From assembly GCA_033239525.1 (NCBI GenBank), contig BSYO01000030.1, positions 4,874,850 to 4,938,849 of the forward strand: a stretch of DNA of 64,000 nucleotides, in the 5' to 3' direction. Position 1 is the stretch's first letter. Every line of letters begins with the position of its first letter. A model generated the notes under the pieces. That model was not told where the DNA came from. It saw only the letters and a program-made list of their open reading frames with translations, and searched no databases. The stretch is from Nepenthes gracilis (taxonomy: Eukaryota > Streptophyta > Magnoliopsida > Caryophyllales > Nepenthaceae). Made by a program: the position numbers and the translations under genes. Of this stretch, positions 22,480 through 34,069 are shown piece after piece.

Positions 22480-22920
22480 GACAGCTGAATGACTCCCTAT
22501 ATGAGATGTTTGTCCAATAACACGTTACCAGAGAACTTAGATGAGGCTAAGCGAGTGAAAAAGATAATAGGCTAGTATACCATTATGAATAAGATGTGCT
22601 GACATGGGTACTCTGTCCCATATCTACGTTGTCTCATACCAGAAGAGGCTGACTATATACTCGGAGTGCATCTTGATATTTGTGGATCCCATATTGGGGG
22701 AAAGAACCTTGCTTTCAAACTCATACGATAACTTTACTACTAGCCCACCATGAAGTACGACGTTATGGACTTCGTACGAAAATGTAAAAATTGCTAGATT
22801 CATTGGAACCTTACCCATCAACCACATATAGAACTCCAAGCCCTGCAGTTAGGTGAGATCTATTCACCTGCCCCTCAAACCATCACTTGGTGGTCAATAA
22901 AATTCGGTCATTTATCGAGC
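22480..22920 (+). pseudogene. Element 1 integrase N-terminal fragment
   Basis: EEADYILGVHLDICGSHIGG (22648-22704) and DFVRKCKNC give the His-His-Cys-Cys zinc-binding start of integrase. A short core fragment may follow (PQTITWW, about 22880). Most of the catalytic core and the C-terminal domain are absent, so the element lost part of integrase by deletion. Confidence 0.65.
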
Positions 22921-23203
22921 AGCCCTAAGAAAGTCGGTTTGTAAAACTTAAATCATGAAACCAAGTGGCCCTCATAAGACCAAAGGCTAAAAACTTAGGA
23001 GGTTTCCTTAAAGTACAAATGTAAATACCTCTAATTAAAGAAAAATAGTATCGACGGCTAATCAAAGTTCAAAAAATTTAAGTCAAACACACTAGAACTC
23101 TGATACCCTCTGGCATGTCTGAGCAACAGAAGCCATGTGTGAATGGCGACTTAATTCAGCTTAAGAGCCTGGCATTTAAGTCTATAATGTTCGGCTAACT
23201 TAC

Positions 23204-23238
<35 letters not shown>
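23204..23238. repeat. Compound (GT)n-(AT)n microsatellite
   Basis: About nine GT units followed directly by eight AT units in the untranslated part of element 1. Confidence 0.85.
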
Positions 23239-23639
23239 GGAGGAGAATGAGGTTGCGATGTCTTCGGCAAAGGCTCCTAGGAGTCCACATCATTTCTGGG
23301 ACGGTATAACACATCTGAACTATATCGAGCACTGGCATTCCTAGGATGAAATATGAAAATAGAGATGCTAGGAGCCACCATTTTGATAATGTGTCAGCAA
23401 ACGTTGATAACGTCTCAATACTTGTGCTCCATCACTTGTCTAATATCATCAAACTAATAGATGTCTGAAGCTCACTCTCCAGCTTGAAGTTTTGGTCACG
23501 GAGGGCATACTTCTACTTTGTCTCAGATAGTTTGCATTCGAGACGGGAAACACACTCCTTCAAGGCCAAGAACTTTTCTTTCTCAATGTAATCGTGAGAC
23601 AGACGATCGATAGTGGAGACGAAATGATGAGCTAATTCA

Positions 23640-25115
23640 TAAAGTTACAAGAAAAGAACGCATTAGAAATTGTAAAGAAAACAATAAATGAACTGAGGAG
23701 AGGTTCAAACAATACCTCAAAGAAAGAAGAGCACCTTGTTGGAACATCACTTGTAGGAACCTCCAGAATGTCCTGGACCTTTGGCTCTGAGTGCTCTGCA
23801 GCAGCCACCTCAACCGCTTCACTGACTCATCTAGCAAAAACATCCCCTTGGACCTTAAACGTTGGGGGCTCGAAACTAGATGTTTCGACTGCTGCCTCAG
23901 AAATTGCTTCTGTCTCGGCCACGGACGTGGGGCCTCCAAGCATGGCACGTCTGCCATTTCAACTCGTTCTTTGGCATCGTTTTCAACTCTAGCCTCAGAC
24001 GTTAGGGGCTTGGAGGAAGGTACCTCGGTAACCTCAACATGAAGTTCCGGGACGACAACTTCTGGGATGCTGGCCTTCGAAAACTCAACTTGAGACACCT
24101 CCTCGGTCTCCCTAATTGAGTTTCGCTGATCCAATAAACACCCTCGGCAAAACTGGTAGCAAGATTAGGTAGGGATTCTGCGGACAGGGATGATAGAACA
24201 GCCGGCACCCCATATGAAGCAAGGGCTGGAGTAGGGATAGGTACATTTTCGGCTCTAACCTCAATAGCAGACTTCGAAGGCTCACAGCCTTCATCTGATC
24301 CAATGGCCCCAAACGTTTGGGTCATGGAAGAAGTAAGAGTTGGATCAATCCTCACCGACGGCCTTTTTCTCCTTACATGCTGATCAATGGTGGCTTCGTT
24401 GTCAAAGGAGGACCCGACCGAGACTTCTTTGTGCTTGGGCACTTGGACAGATGACTCGCTTATTTGAAGGGGTATTTGTTTCCTTTTTGGCTTCCTCTTA
24501 TGAACCGACAGTGCAGGAGGCACGTTTGACTGCTCCAATACAGGCTCCTATTTGGTCTGAACCAGAGACTCGATCAGCAGCCATCAGTTTTTTTATTCGT
24601 ATTGAAGGATCAGACTTTTTCTTTAAGGAGATCCATCAGCGCCTTAACTGACTCCTTCTCATGCTCCAACATCTCGATATTGAAAAATGCTGAGACTCGA
24701 CCCCACTCATTGGAGAGCTCCCATCCAGAGGGAGTTGCCAAGTAGAAACATCAGTTTTTCTATCCCTTGGTTGAGTCAAGATTTTTTCCACTCAACACAA
24801 GCGCAGAACGTGGAGAGACTGAAATCCGGTTTGCTCAGTGGTGAATTCAAAAAAATAACTTTTACGGCCTTAGTGTACAATACCATGCCATGAATGCGAA
24901 CGAAAATACATAAAAAACTAAATGCCTGACTACATTAGGCTGCAGTCTGGCAACCGGAATATGGAGAGGTGTCATTCTTTTATATAACTCCAGTGCCATT
25001 GGGTAGCGGAGGCCTCCTTTGAGATGAATCTCATAAATGGTAACATATCCTTATGGTGGAGAGTAAACTCTGCCACCCACTCCAAACAAAAGGTACACCA
25101 ACAAGCTCAGAATCT
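23640..25115 (-). pseudogene. Antisense ORF (aORF) of element 1
   Basis: Minus-strand coding pieces run from about 25115 down to 23640. The start region reads GGLRYPMALELYKRM and ARLQPN, matching the RFPL..QL.PN pattern of the 'putative gypsy type transposon' domain often annotated from Tat-element antisense ORFs. Two long open pieces follow, at 24538-24002 (178 codons) and 24134-23637 (165 codons). They are rich in Ser, Pro and Glu, with no clear domain. Several frame changes separate the parts. Known Tat aORFs have no established function. Confidence 0.55.
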
Positions 25116-25676
25116 TATACTAAGTACGAAGATAGTCGACATTGGCAGAGGAAAGAACCACTGAATGTTATTAATGTCAGAAGCCAGTAGAGAAGATGAA
25201 GGATTTCAGAAAAGAAGAAGAATAAGACAAAAGGGTTTCGAAGAGAAGCAAGGTACAAAAGGCTTTCAGAAAGTGATGGAATGAAGGATTTTGAACTATT
25301 TAAAGCAAAGACTTTGAGTTGAAATGACGTCATAGATAGAAAAATTCAAAAAAACGCGCCTCACCATGACAACGATACATGTCAGTACTCTGTAGGCTAT
25401 ACAGTACGTCAATCGTTCGGAATCAGTAATAATGATTGGTGCATTTTTGAGAACGGCATGAGACTCAAAGAAACTCACATTTAATGCTGCTACTGGTCAG
25501 CACAGATGAAGTCCGTCAGATTAAAAGCCTTCGCCTAATGGAGCTTGTCGAACTGAAAGTCATCGTCCAGTGAGCCAATGAAGTCCTTTAGACTAAGAGT
25601 ATGAGATCGGACAAATGACTATCCTTGGACATTATACTAAAAGAATAAACTTTAAGCCTCCCGGCATGGGGGCTAG
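25116..25676. other. Untranslated spacer and polypurine tract of element 1
   Basis: No coding sequence seen. It ends with the G-rich polypurine tract next to the 3' LTR. Confidence 0.5.
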
Positions 25677-26346
25677 TGATAGGTATAATTGCTAACGATC
25701 CATGAAGAGAGTCTGTTAAAAGATTCGACCCATAATAAAATAAAGACCTAGTCGGCCTATATGGCCTAAAATGGATGGACAAGCCTGTCGGTATTATTCG
25801 AGCGATTTACTTTTTAAAGGAAGATAAAACCAACTCTAACCGACCGAAATGGATTCCTTATCTTATCCGACACAACAGACTCGGTTGCCAATTGGGAACC
25901 GCTAGCCGAACGACATCTACTTATCCATCCGATAGTTCCTCAGGCGGTTAGGTGGAAATGTCAACTGTCCCTAAATTTTATATAAACCCCTCCTTCCCAA
26001 GAGGAAAAAGGGACGATGTTAAATCAAATAAAAACTAACTAAAGACAATCTTAAGACACTTCAAGTGCACACACACACTTTCATTAAGACACTTTCTACA
26101 AAATGCACACTACAAACAAAAACCATTTTTACTAGCATTTGCATTTATATCATCTCTTTTCTTTCTTAAAAAAAAGATAACTGATTTGAATGTCGGAGGA
26201 TATACCGAGAAGTAAATCTCGCCAATTCATTGATCGTACATTTGTTATGTTGCACAGGATCTTGATTAGGAGCATATGGAGACCGGATCTGCATCAGACT
26301 AATCGGATAGTTCTTGACTCCCTAATCTATATAACAATTCGAATCC
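25677..26346 (+). repeat. 3' LTR of element 1
   Basis: Begins TGATAGGTATAATTGC. TATA box TTATATAAA at 25978, GATTTGAATGTCGGAGG motif at 26183. Clear similarity to the 5' LTR ends near 26270. The CCGGATCTGC that follows resembles the LTR end of element 4, so the LTR may run to about 26346. Confidence 0.7.
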
Positions 26347-26387
26347 GATGACATATCACTCTGTTAAATAATTATTCTTAAATATAA

Positions 26388-26420
<33 letters not shown>

Positions 26421-26980
26421 ATCCTCCATCCATTATTCTAATGAGTAAGTTATTATTTTATCGATCTCAATTTTATAAACATCAAGTACGTACTTAAAAT
26501 AAGAATCAAATATAATGACTAATTTAAAAATAAAAAAAATTAGTTTTCTTTTTTGAGGAAAAAAACTAGGAGACACTTTAGACGCACACCTTAAACCTCG
26601 ACAAAAAGCACACCCCTTAGAACCTATGTGCGTGCCTCTCAGAATGAGTCTAGTCTAGATATGTTAAAGTGCCAGGCTTTGAGCCTCGAGTCTCGACATG
26701 CTTATGTGCACTTGACACGCATCTATAACAAAACTATTGATAGTGATACTTTTATTCATGCCATATTATCATGATTGTTAGCATTTATAAGCAAAAACAT
26801 AGGAAGTCTTACTACGTTTAGAAGATATTTTCACTCAATCGTGGTTTTAAACCTTCACCTTGGGGGAAAGGTACATCTAAGGTCTTCTAAATAAAGTTTT
26901 TAGACATTTTATTTACCTAGGACAAATCTCAATATGCAAATATTCCTTCAGATTAATCATCCACCCATTCCACGTATCTC
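26347..26980. other. Intergenic DNA with a CGCACACC-type dispersed repeat
   Basis: No gene seen. 26560-26740 contains GACGCACACCTTAA, GTGCGTGCCT and TTGAGCCTCGAG motifs, typical of a low-grade dispersed plant repeat. Confidence 0.4.
26391..26419. repeat. (ATT)n microsatellite
   Basis: About ten uninterrupted ATT units. Confidence 0.9.
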
Positions 26981-26984
26981 CACA

Positions 26985-27615
26985 TATGGACCCCAAATCA
27001 AACCGATATGGTTTTACACACAAAAACAGCACTTGGGCCATGAGTATCAGAAGAACATTCTCCGGCTCTTCCAAAATTGGCTGAATTCTAACTTCTGTTC
27101 AGGAGCTTAGGTGACTAGATATCACTGAGCTTTTAGAAGGATCCATGGAATATTGGCAGTGTAATGTTTAAGATTTTGTTTCATGCCCATCCAGTTTCAA
27201 ACAAACCGAGATGGTTTTACTCACACAAACAACACTTTGGCCATGGGGAACCGGACTTTAGCCTCAAGCTCTTGCAAGGATTTCCGAATTCCAATTTCTG
27301 TTTAGGAGCTTTGATGTCAAGACAATATTGAGCCTCTAGAAAGAGCCAGTGAATATTGATTGCCTATATGATACAGATTTTGCTTCTTGGTATTATGTTG
27401 CATCATCCCAAAATCAAATAGAGATGATTTATAAACAGCACTTTGGCTTGGCGATCAGAAGAACATTATCTGGATTAAACCTCAAGCTCTGGTTGCAAGG
27501 ATTTCTGAATTCTGACTTTTGTTTAGGAGCTTGAGCGACTAGACAATCTTGAGATTTTAGAATGAACCAGGAAATACTGGCAGCCTAAATGTATAAGATT
27601 TTGCTTCTTGGTGAT
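26985..27615. repeat. Three tandem copies of a 203-213-bp unit
   Basis: Copies start near 26985, 27188 and 27401. Each contains CAAACCGAGATGG-like, ACAGCACTTTGG-like, GAATTCTGACTTCTG-like, AGGAGCTT and AAGATTTTGCTTCTTGG-like blocks in the same order. Divergence is moderate, and copies 2 and 3 share features absent from copy 1. No coding potential runs through them. The array ends about 520 bp from the 3' end of TOM9-2. Confidence 0.8.
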
Positions 27616-28132
27616 AAGCTGCATAGGCCCCATCCGATTATCATCAACACATAGACCCTCGAAGTCTCATTTGGAAAGATGTTCTGTAACATTGATATGT
27701 ACCACTGTGTGTGTGTGTTTCCATTGAAATTTGAGCTTGCGGAATCAAATTAAAGAGAAGCACAATGACCTATGTCAGCCATAACACTACTTCTGAAAGG
27801 ATGCTCACCATCACACAACATTACAGTTCATGTATCAAACCAATCAATCCACCCAAAATAGAGCAATCACCGAGGATTATTTCAAAGGAAATCCAATACA
27901 CAACAAATCCAGCTTCAATTATTCATACATAAATCATCAATGTGGAGCCGAAAAAACTAGATTAATGTCAAATGAAACTCCAATTGATCAGCTCCGAATA
28001 ACTTATTCAAGATACATGCTTCGTGATAAGACCTCAAACTAAGCCAATTTAATCAATTAAACATCGCATAGAATCGGATAGTAAGAAATCCAATTTTTCT
28101 TCTGGCCTACCTCTCATATTTAGCAACCTCTC
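27616..28132 (-). other. TOM9-2 3' flank, probable 3' UTR
   Basis: No gene seen. The part next to 28133 must contain the 3' UTR of the minus-strand TOM9-2 gene. The poly(A) position cannot be fixed. Confidence 0.4.
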
Positions 28133-28462
28133 TCACTTGTGGGCAGACATAGGAGGGGCTCCGAGCAAGCTAGCCTGCTGCATCTCAAGCTCGTTGAGCT
28201 GCTGCTCGCGATCCATCTCAATGATGAGCGGAACAACCAGTATAAGGAAGGTGGTTCCGGCGATCCACGCGGCTTTTCCGGTGCTCTTCAGGAGTCTTTT
28301 GGCGACGTAGGCAGCGTCGTCTGCCGCTCTCTTGCCTCGGTGCAAAATCGGCGATTGCGACACACTCGAGGAAATTCTCGAGATTATCCCATCTTGGCCG
28401 TCCTTGCTCCGACTTGGTCGCTCCGGCAGGGTGACTCCGCCCTTTCGCGACTGCGAAGACAT
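28133..28462 (-). CDS. TOM9-2: TOM9-2 / TOM22-like mitochondrial import receptor subunit
   Basis: A small subunit of the TOM complex in the mitochondrial outer membrane. It is the plant counterpart of TOM22, with a shortened cytosolic receptor domain. The 109-codon frame is uninterrupted and intronless, close to the usual ~95-105 residues. A hydrophilic Ser/Arg-rich N-terminus (1-40) precedes RAADDAAYVAKRLLKSTGKA (45-64). The single membrane anchor is AWIAGTTFLILVVPLIIEMD (65-84). The tail has EQQLNELEMQQASLLGAPP (86-104). The anchor and tail are nearly invariant in plants, which makes the identification firm. The ATG at 28460-28462 is the only plausible start. It stands alone between retroelements and has no operon-like neighbours. 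Alternative: the TOM9-1 paralogue. Confidence 0.93.
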   Translation of the reverse strand: MSSQSRKGGVTLPERPSRSKDGQDGIISRISSSVSQSPILHRGKRAADDAAYVAKRLLKSTGKAAWIAGTTFLILVVPLIIEMDREQQLNELEMQQASLLGAPPMSAHK

Positions 28463-28600
28463 TGAAGATGCGGAGGAGAGAGGGAGATGGGAGTTGGGGG
28501 GTTTAGGTTTCTGGTGGAAAAGCTCGTATCGTAGGGCTGAGGAACGTCAAGGTCATGGGTTAACCTTGAAGAAATACTAAGTAAAATAAACTTCACATTT
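28463..28600 (-). promoter_or_regulatory. TOM9-2 leader and proximal promoter (approximate)
   Basis: Upstream on the minus strand is a CT-rich leader (CTCCGCATCTTCAATG at the start and CCATCTCCCTCTCTCC before it), common in 5' UTRs of plant housekeeping genes. No clear TATA box seen. Position is inferred only. Confidence 0.35.
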
Positions 28601-30636
28601 ATTTTAAATAATTTGAAGAAAAATTAAATTTATAAAAATTTAAAATATATAAAATCTTAAGTATATTTTATTTACATGTGTTTTTATCCAAAATTTATGT
28701 AGGGATTAAACCAAACACCGCAATTGAACTCTTGCGGCCGAAAAAACATATACGAGGCATGGCAAGATTGTGTTATTTAATATAATTATTAATTATCAAA
28801 TGCGCCTATATATATCTTAAGAAATATTAAATTTTAATTAATTATTAAAATATATAATTATATATTTTTTTATAGTTTTATTGATATCATGTGGCTGCAC
28901 CATTCAAAATTATTGACCGAGTTTATGGAATTTCCCCAATTTCTTTTGGATGTAATTCCAAACCAAATACAATATTTTCGTAAAACACCCATAATATAAA
29001 ACGTGGCAAAAGATAAATATTTTTTAATTTTTTTTTTTATGAATGATAAAATTATGAGGTGTCCTGGGATCAAAAAGTACGATGAAAGAAAATATACTTC
29101 AAAATATGTAAAAAATTTCAAGGTCTGTATTGAATTATTGCTTTTTTTTTTTTTACTTAGAAAATATAAACTTTTACTTGATGTATAATTATAAATAAAA
29201 AATACTCGCTTTTTACAATCCAAATACCAATAAGTTAAAAAAATTTTTATTGATTTTGTTAACTCTGTTATCTTATTCTTTTATTTTAGATGATGAAAGA
29301 TGCTCGAAAAGGATGAGGATAAAATTTATTTTCAAATAACCTCTCATTTTATATACACAGTGGATAACCTCCCACTATACAAGTGGTGAGGGTAACCACC
29401 TGGTCGGATAAGCCCATCATGGGCACCCACCTAATTGACTAAATCCAACATTTTTCACTAGCACGCAATGGATAAAATATGATCGCTGAGTTGATAATTA
29501 GTTCGTATTATAAGTTTTTCTATTAAAATCTTTCATCCTAGCAAATGGGTCGTGCGATCAACGAACATATCAATACTATGATGGCTCAGTACAATACATT
29601 TGTTAAGAATACATGGTAGCTCTAAGCATACATAGGATATTGTAGAATTTGTATCTTTTAGTACCCCATGTTTATTATATTGTATTAGTCACAATATCTC
29701 GAATTCCTCGAAATGTATATATATAAAGAGCATGCTTAACTTCTTTCTCTAAATGACATATTTGTCCTTTCCCCTCAATATATAATATATCTGACCGACT
29801 AGTGAATATTAATAAGGATAAACAAAATAAAAAAAAAGAAAAATCTTCCTTTTCTATTTAAATTCTTCACTTCTGACTCAACTGCCTTCCTAAAAATGTC
29901 CCTTAAGACCGAATCTCTATTTGTCATAGGTAAGATGCTAAAGTAGTAGCATGGAACTAAATTTGAAGAAATAGTTAAAAGTCACTGAGGTACAAATGAA
30001 AGTTATTATAAGCTCCAGGATTTCACGCAGTCAGGAAGCATAAATCTGTTCCTCACTTTTTTTACTAGTCAAATTTCTACGTGTCAACTCTCTCTCAAAG
30101 AGTATATATTATAGGAGATCTTAGTTCAAATACTCTTATATAAGGTACAGATCCCAAATTTGTGTTTTTAAATAATAATAGTTGAGTTAAGTTGATAAAA
30201 ATACTAAGGTTAAATAAGGATTGGGTAAAAGTCAATTTTCTGATCGTGTTATATTAGACTAACTGACACTTAATTGATACCTAGTACACGCATATGCGTA
30301 TTTTGGATAGTATGAATACACCTGAAGGATGTCCCTGAGGTGCTCATGTGTATTTTAGATAAATTAATCATGCTTAATATGCACTGGATAAATACACATG
30401 CGTGTTTAATATAAAATGTACGTGCGTATTTGAGACAATGTATACACCTAATGCGAGTATAACAGATGCTCATATACTGTACAATTTCTGTCTTAACGTT
30501 TGACATATGCATAACAGGTGATGCATTGATCTTTATCTTGTTTTTGTTATTTTTCTGATCTCAATGAGTATTTATCATTTTAAATACTAAACACATAATA
30601 TTTTTGTAATTAAAGAATATATATATATATATATAC

Positions 30637-30676
<40 letters not shown>

Positions 30677-31153
30677 ATTCTATTTTCATTCTATGAATCT
30701 TTTATAAAATATTATAAAATACATGTTTTTAATTTATATATTTTGTATAAAAGCTAATTTTTTACAATCATACTCACATATACTTTTAAATTATGTTTAA
30801 ATACTTCTGCATATCTTGATTTTAAGATATATGTTTCTATTGGTGCTTGAAATGAATTGATAAAAGTATATAACTTCTTTTTTTTTTAGTAAGTAATTGA
30901 AAAACTATATAACTTCACTTTTTTATTGTAAATCATACTATATTATACTTGTATGTCTTAAATATTTAAAATATATAATTTTGAATGCCTTGGAATTCCA
31001 TTTAGCTGGTTTTACATATTCTTAAAAGTGTTCATAAATATTTCTACATATTTATATATTTCTGTATGTTAAAATTTTGAAAAAAAAAATATTAAGAAAA
31101 CTATGCATAAATAAGGGATAATGATATTTTCTTCGGTATAAAAAAAAATAAAG
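28601..31153. other. AT-rich intergenic DNA
   Basis: No gene seen. It contains A/T tracts, TGCGTATTT/CATGTGTATTT-type short motifs repeated at 30290-30440, and AT microsatellites at 30616-30634 and 30641-30672. Confidence 0.6.
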
Positions 31154-31158
31154 GATAC
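31154..31158. repeat. Target site duplication GATAC, left copy
   Basis: GATAC precedes the 5' LTR and is matched by GATAC at 41234-41238 after the 3' LTR. Confidence 0.92.
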
Positions 31159-33894
31159 TGTAATGACCCAAAAATTTGAGTAAGGAAATTTTAATCATCT
31201 GGTCCGGTCAACGTCCGTTGACCGGAAATCCAGAGGTAAGACGTCCGGAATTTTGGTAAAAGGAAATTTGAATCATTTAGTCCGGTCAACGCCCGTTGAC
31301 CGGAAATCCATAGGCAAAGAAGTCCGGATATGCCATCGAGGAAATTGCTGTCCGGATTTCCTTAATGAAGTCCGGATTTCCCACAATAAAAGGACTCCGG
31401 ATTTCATTGGGTAAATGAAAACCGGATTTTCCTTTGGAAATTGAACTCCGGATTTCGGAGTAAAAAGGCGCACGAATTTTCGCTTTAGAGGAAGGCGTAA
31501 ATTGACCGGATTTGAAATTGAAAGTAAACGATAACCGACGAGGAGATTTAAGAGAATTAAATGGGAGATATGTAAATCGACGAGGAACGATTAATGGGGC
31601 TAGATTCTCGACAACGGCAACTCAAATTTATAAATAGGGCTGGAAGAATAGGATGGAGTACGCCACAGAAGTTGGAAGGAGAGAAAGAGGGAGAGGCCGT
31701 AGGTCCCAGGACATAGAAAATGGAGATTTCAGGCAAGTTACTCACCTCTTTTTGATAAAGTTCATGTTTATGTATATTGCTATGAAGTATATAGTGTTCT
31801 GTACGAAGTATGCCTCTTTATTTATGACTCATCGTCTCAAAAAGCATGTTTAAAATGAAACTCATATGCATGATATTAGAAATTACTCATTTTACGATTT
31901 TTCTCAAGCAAGTATTATGAATTTTGATATTTCATGTTTATCAAAAGAACTCCAGTCCATGGTGAAAGTGAACTCCGGCGCTAATGAATTTTGTACTGTC
32001 CTCTAAGAAAATAAATAATCTGGCCTTACGTTCTGAAAGTCGCTCCGTCCACTGTGAATATACACTCCGCTCTTTAAGGAATTAAGCACTCCGTCCACTA
32101 TGCACTCCGGCCGTTTATGAATAAAATGCTCCGTCTCATTTTGAAAAGGTCACTCCGGCTTTCTGATTAAATAAGGAAGTCCGTACAAAATGAACCCCGG
32201 CCTTTGCGTCTTTAAAAGTAGTCCGTCCATCTGTTTTGAAATAAACGCTAGCTTATGAATTATTTAATGAACTTTGGATTTCATGCACCGTTCATTTTAG
32301 TAGAGCACCTGCCTCCTTAAAGCACTTCGAATAAGGAAGAGAAGTGTACTCCGTCAATGAGGCACTTAGCCCCTAAAGTACTCGGAATAAGGAAGAGAAG
32401 TGTACTCCGTCAATGAGGCACTTCGTCCCTTAAAGCACTCGAGTCATGAAAGAAAAGTACTCCGGATTGAGCACTCCATTTTACGAAAATCCACTCCGTC
32501 CATTTGAGTCCGGATTTCAAAGAAAATCCACTCCGCCCTATGGCTCCAGTTTTCAAAGAAAATCCACTCCGGCCCATTTGAGTCCTGGTTTTCAAAGAAA
32601 ATCCACTCCGTCCAATTGAGTCCGGATTTCAAAGGAAATCCACTCCGTCCTATGGCTCCGGATTTTCAAAGAAAATCCACTCCGTCCATTTGAGTCCGTT
32701 TCAAAGAAAATCCAATCCAGCCTTTGAACTCCTCGAATTTAAAAGAAAAGCCACTCCCGCCTTGAACTCCGAATTATTTAAGACAAGTCACTCCGAATTC
32801 TCAAACACAAAAGCACTCCGTCCGTTTAGAGCTCCGTCCAAGTCCTCCGTCTTTTAAAAGAAAACGGCACTGGTCCCCGATTACAGAGTTTCCGACTTTG
32901 GAGCATAATGTAATTGTGCTCCGTCCTTCATAATTAATGAACTCCGGTTTTGATTTAAGAAACGAACTCCGGCTTTTGCAAGAAACGAACTCCGGCTTCT
33001 TATTCATAAAATGAGCTCCGGTTTCTGCATGGAATAAATTACTGCTTCTGCATGCAATGAACTCCGGCCCTCTTCATGAAACGAACTTATTTATGAAGAA
33101 CATGAAAAATGATATACGGACAGCAAGTGGAATTCATGACTTTTGAACTTTGATTATTGGCCAATAATGAATACGAACCAAGAACCGAGTTTCCATTAAA
33201 CTTGCTGTTAAAGATGGATGAAGGATATTGGAGTGACACTCGAGGATGCCTCCTGGGCCACGGGAGGGGACCTTTTGGTGGCACAAGGACTATGGACTAT
33301 GGCCTCGTATGTCGGGTTAAAGGCATTACCTCCCGCCCGGGAGCATAATGAGGGGATACGGCTTTAGGTTGTGGGGTTGCACACAACCCGTCCGATGTTG
33401 TCCGCCTCCCGTCCGGTCCCTAAAGATGATATGAGTTCAATGATTTTGATAGAGATAAGATGAAAGAACATGAACTAAAGAAGAAATGATATGATGATTA
33501 TTATACTATATTATGATCTATATTCGATTATATGCTTGTGTTTTCTCGATGTGAGTATCCTGTGGGCTTTGTAAGCTCACTCTTGCAATTTTTCGGATGA
33601 CAAGCTTATGGAGGACGAAGTCGAGTAGAGTCCTATAATTTTGCCGGGTGAGCAGATTTTGGAGTTATGTTTATTTAGTTTGAGGAAACTTGTAATTTTA
33701 TTTCCGCTGCTTATGAATGTAGATTTTTTCGTGACATTTTGGGATTTATGAAATTACTAATCTTTAGAACGCATCCAAGGTTTGATGAAAAGAAAAGAAA
33801 ATAAATTTTATGCTTATCTATTTATCTTATCACAAATTATATGAATTAGAATTGACGACGGCTTTTAGTGATAATAAAAGCTCGGGTCGTCTGA
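31159..33894 (+). repeat. 5' LTR of element 2
   Basis: 2,736 bp. TATA box TATAAATAGGG at about 31630. The region 31960-33070 is built from CTCCG-containing short units. The terminal bases read GTCGTCTGA where the 3' LTR has GTCGTCACA. The primer site after it, TTGGTATCGTAGAG, resembles the tRNA-iMet complement. Confidence 0.92.
32440..32790 (+). repeat. 34-37-bp CTCCG minisatellite in the 5' LTR
   Basis: About eight imperfect units of the form AAAGAAAATCCACTCCGTCC plus TTTGAGTCCGGATTT or CTATGGCTCCGGATTT. The same array lies in the 3' LTR at 39775-40090. Confidence 0.85.
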
Positions 33895-33910
33895 TTGGTA
33901 TCGTAGAGAA
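33895..33910 (+). promoter_or_regulatory. Primer binding site of element 2
   Basis: TTGGTATCGTAGAG directly after the 5' LTR. It is close to the TGGTATCAGAGC complement of initiator tRNA-Met used by Tekay-type elements. Confidence 0.65.
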
Positions 33911-34069
33911 AATCGGGATGCTTTAGGATAGTTTGAATCAACACGGAAACTTAGGATAAATTTAGAAGAGTGTGGTTCTTACTTATACTTTGGGGACAAA
34001 GTGGACCATTACGATAGTTACCTTTGGAATAATTGACTAACGAAATGGTTCTTTTCACCCGTTTCCGTG

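Larger units (their letters stand above)
17657..26346 (+). mobile_element. Decayed Tat-lineage Ty3/gypsy retrotransposon (element 1)
   Basis: Two direct LTRs begin TGATGGATATAATTGC (17657) and TGATAGGTATAATTGC (25677). Between them lie gag, protease, reverse transcriptase, RNase H and a cut-down integrase in order, then a reverse-strand ORF. A reverse-strand ORF between pol and the 3' LTR is a known trait of Tat/Retand elements. The purine-rich GGCATGGGGGCTAG at 25663-25676 is the polypurine tract. LTR copies differ at many positions, so it is old. The right edge is uncertain (26280-26346) and no target duplication was found. Confidence 0.85.

Noticed and set aside
24340..24651. Plus-strand frame of 103 codons in element 1
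   Set aside because: It lies opposite the antisense ORF, whose strand shows family signatures.
28139..28465. 108-codon plus-strand frame over TOM9-2
   Set aside because: It is the antisense shadow of the conserved minus-strand TOM9-2 frame and has no recognisable domain.
32440..32790. Repeat-derived open frames with LTR repeat peptides (SGFQRKSTPSYGSGF type) as a structural protein gene
   Set aside because: The frames only follow the LTR minisatellite, occur on both strands, and have no start context or conservation beyond the repeat.
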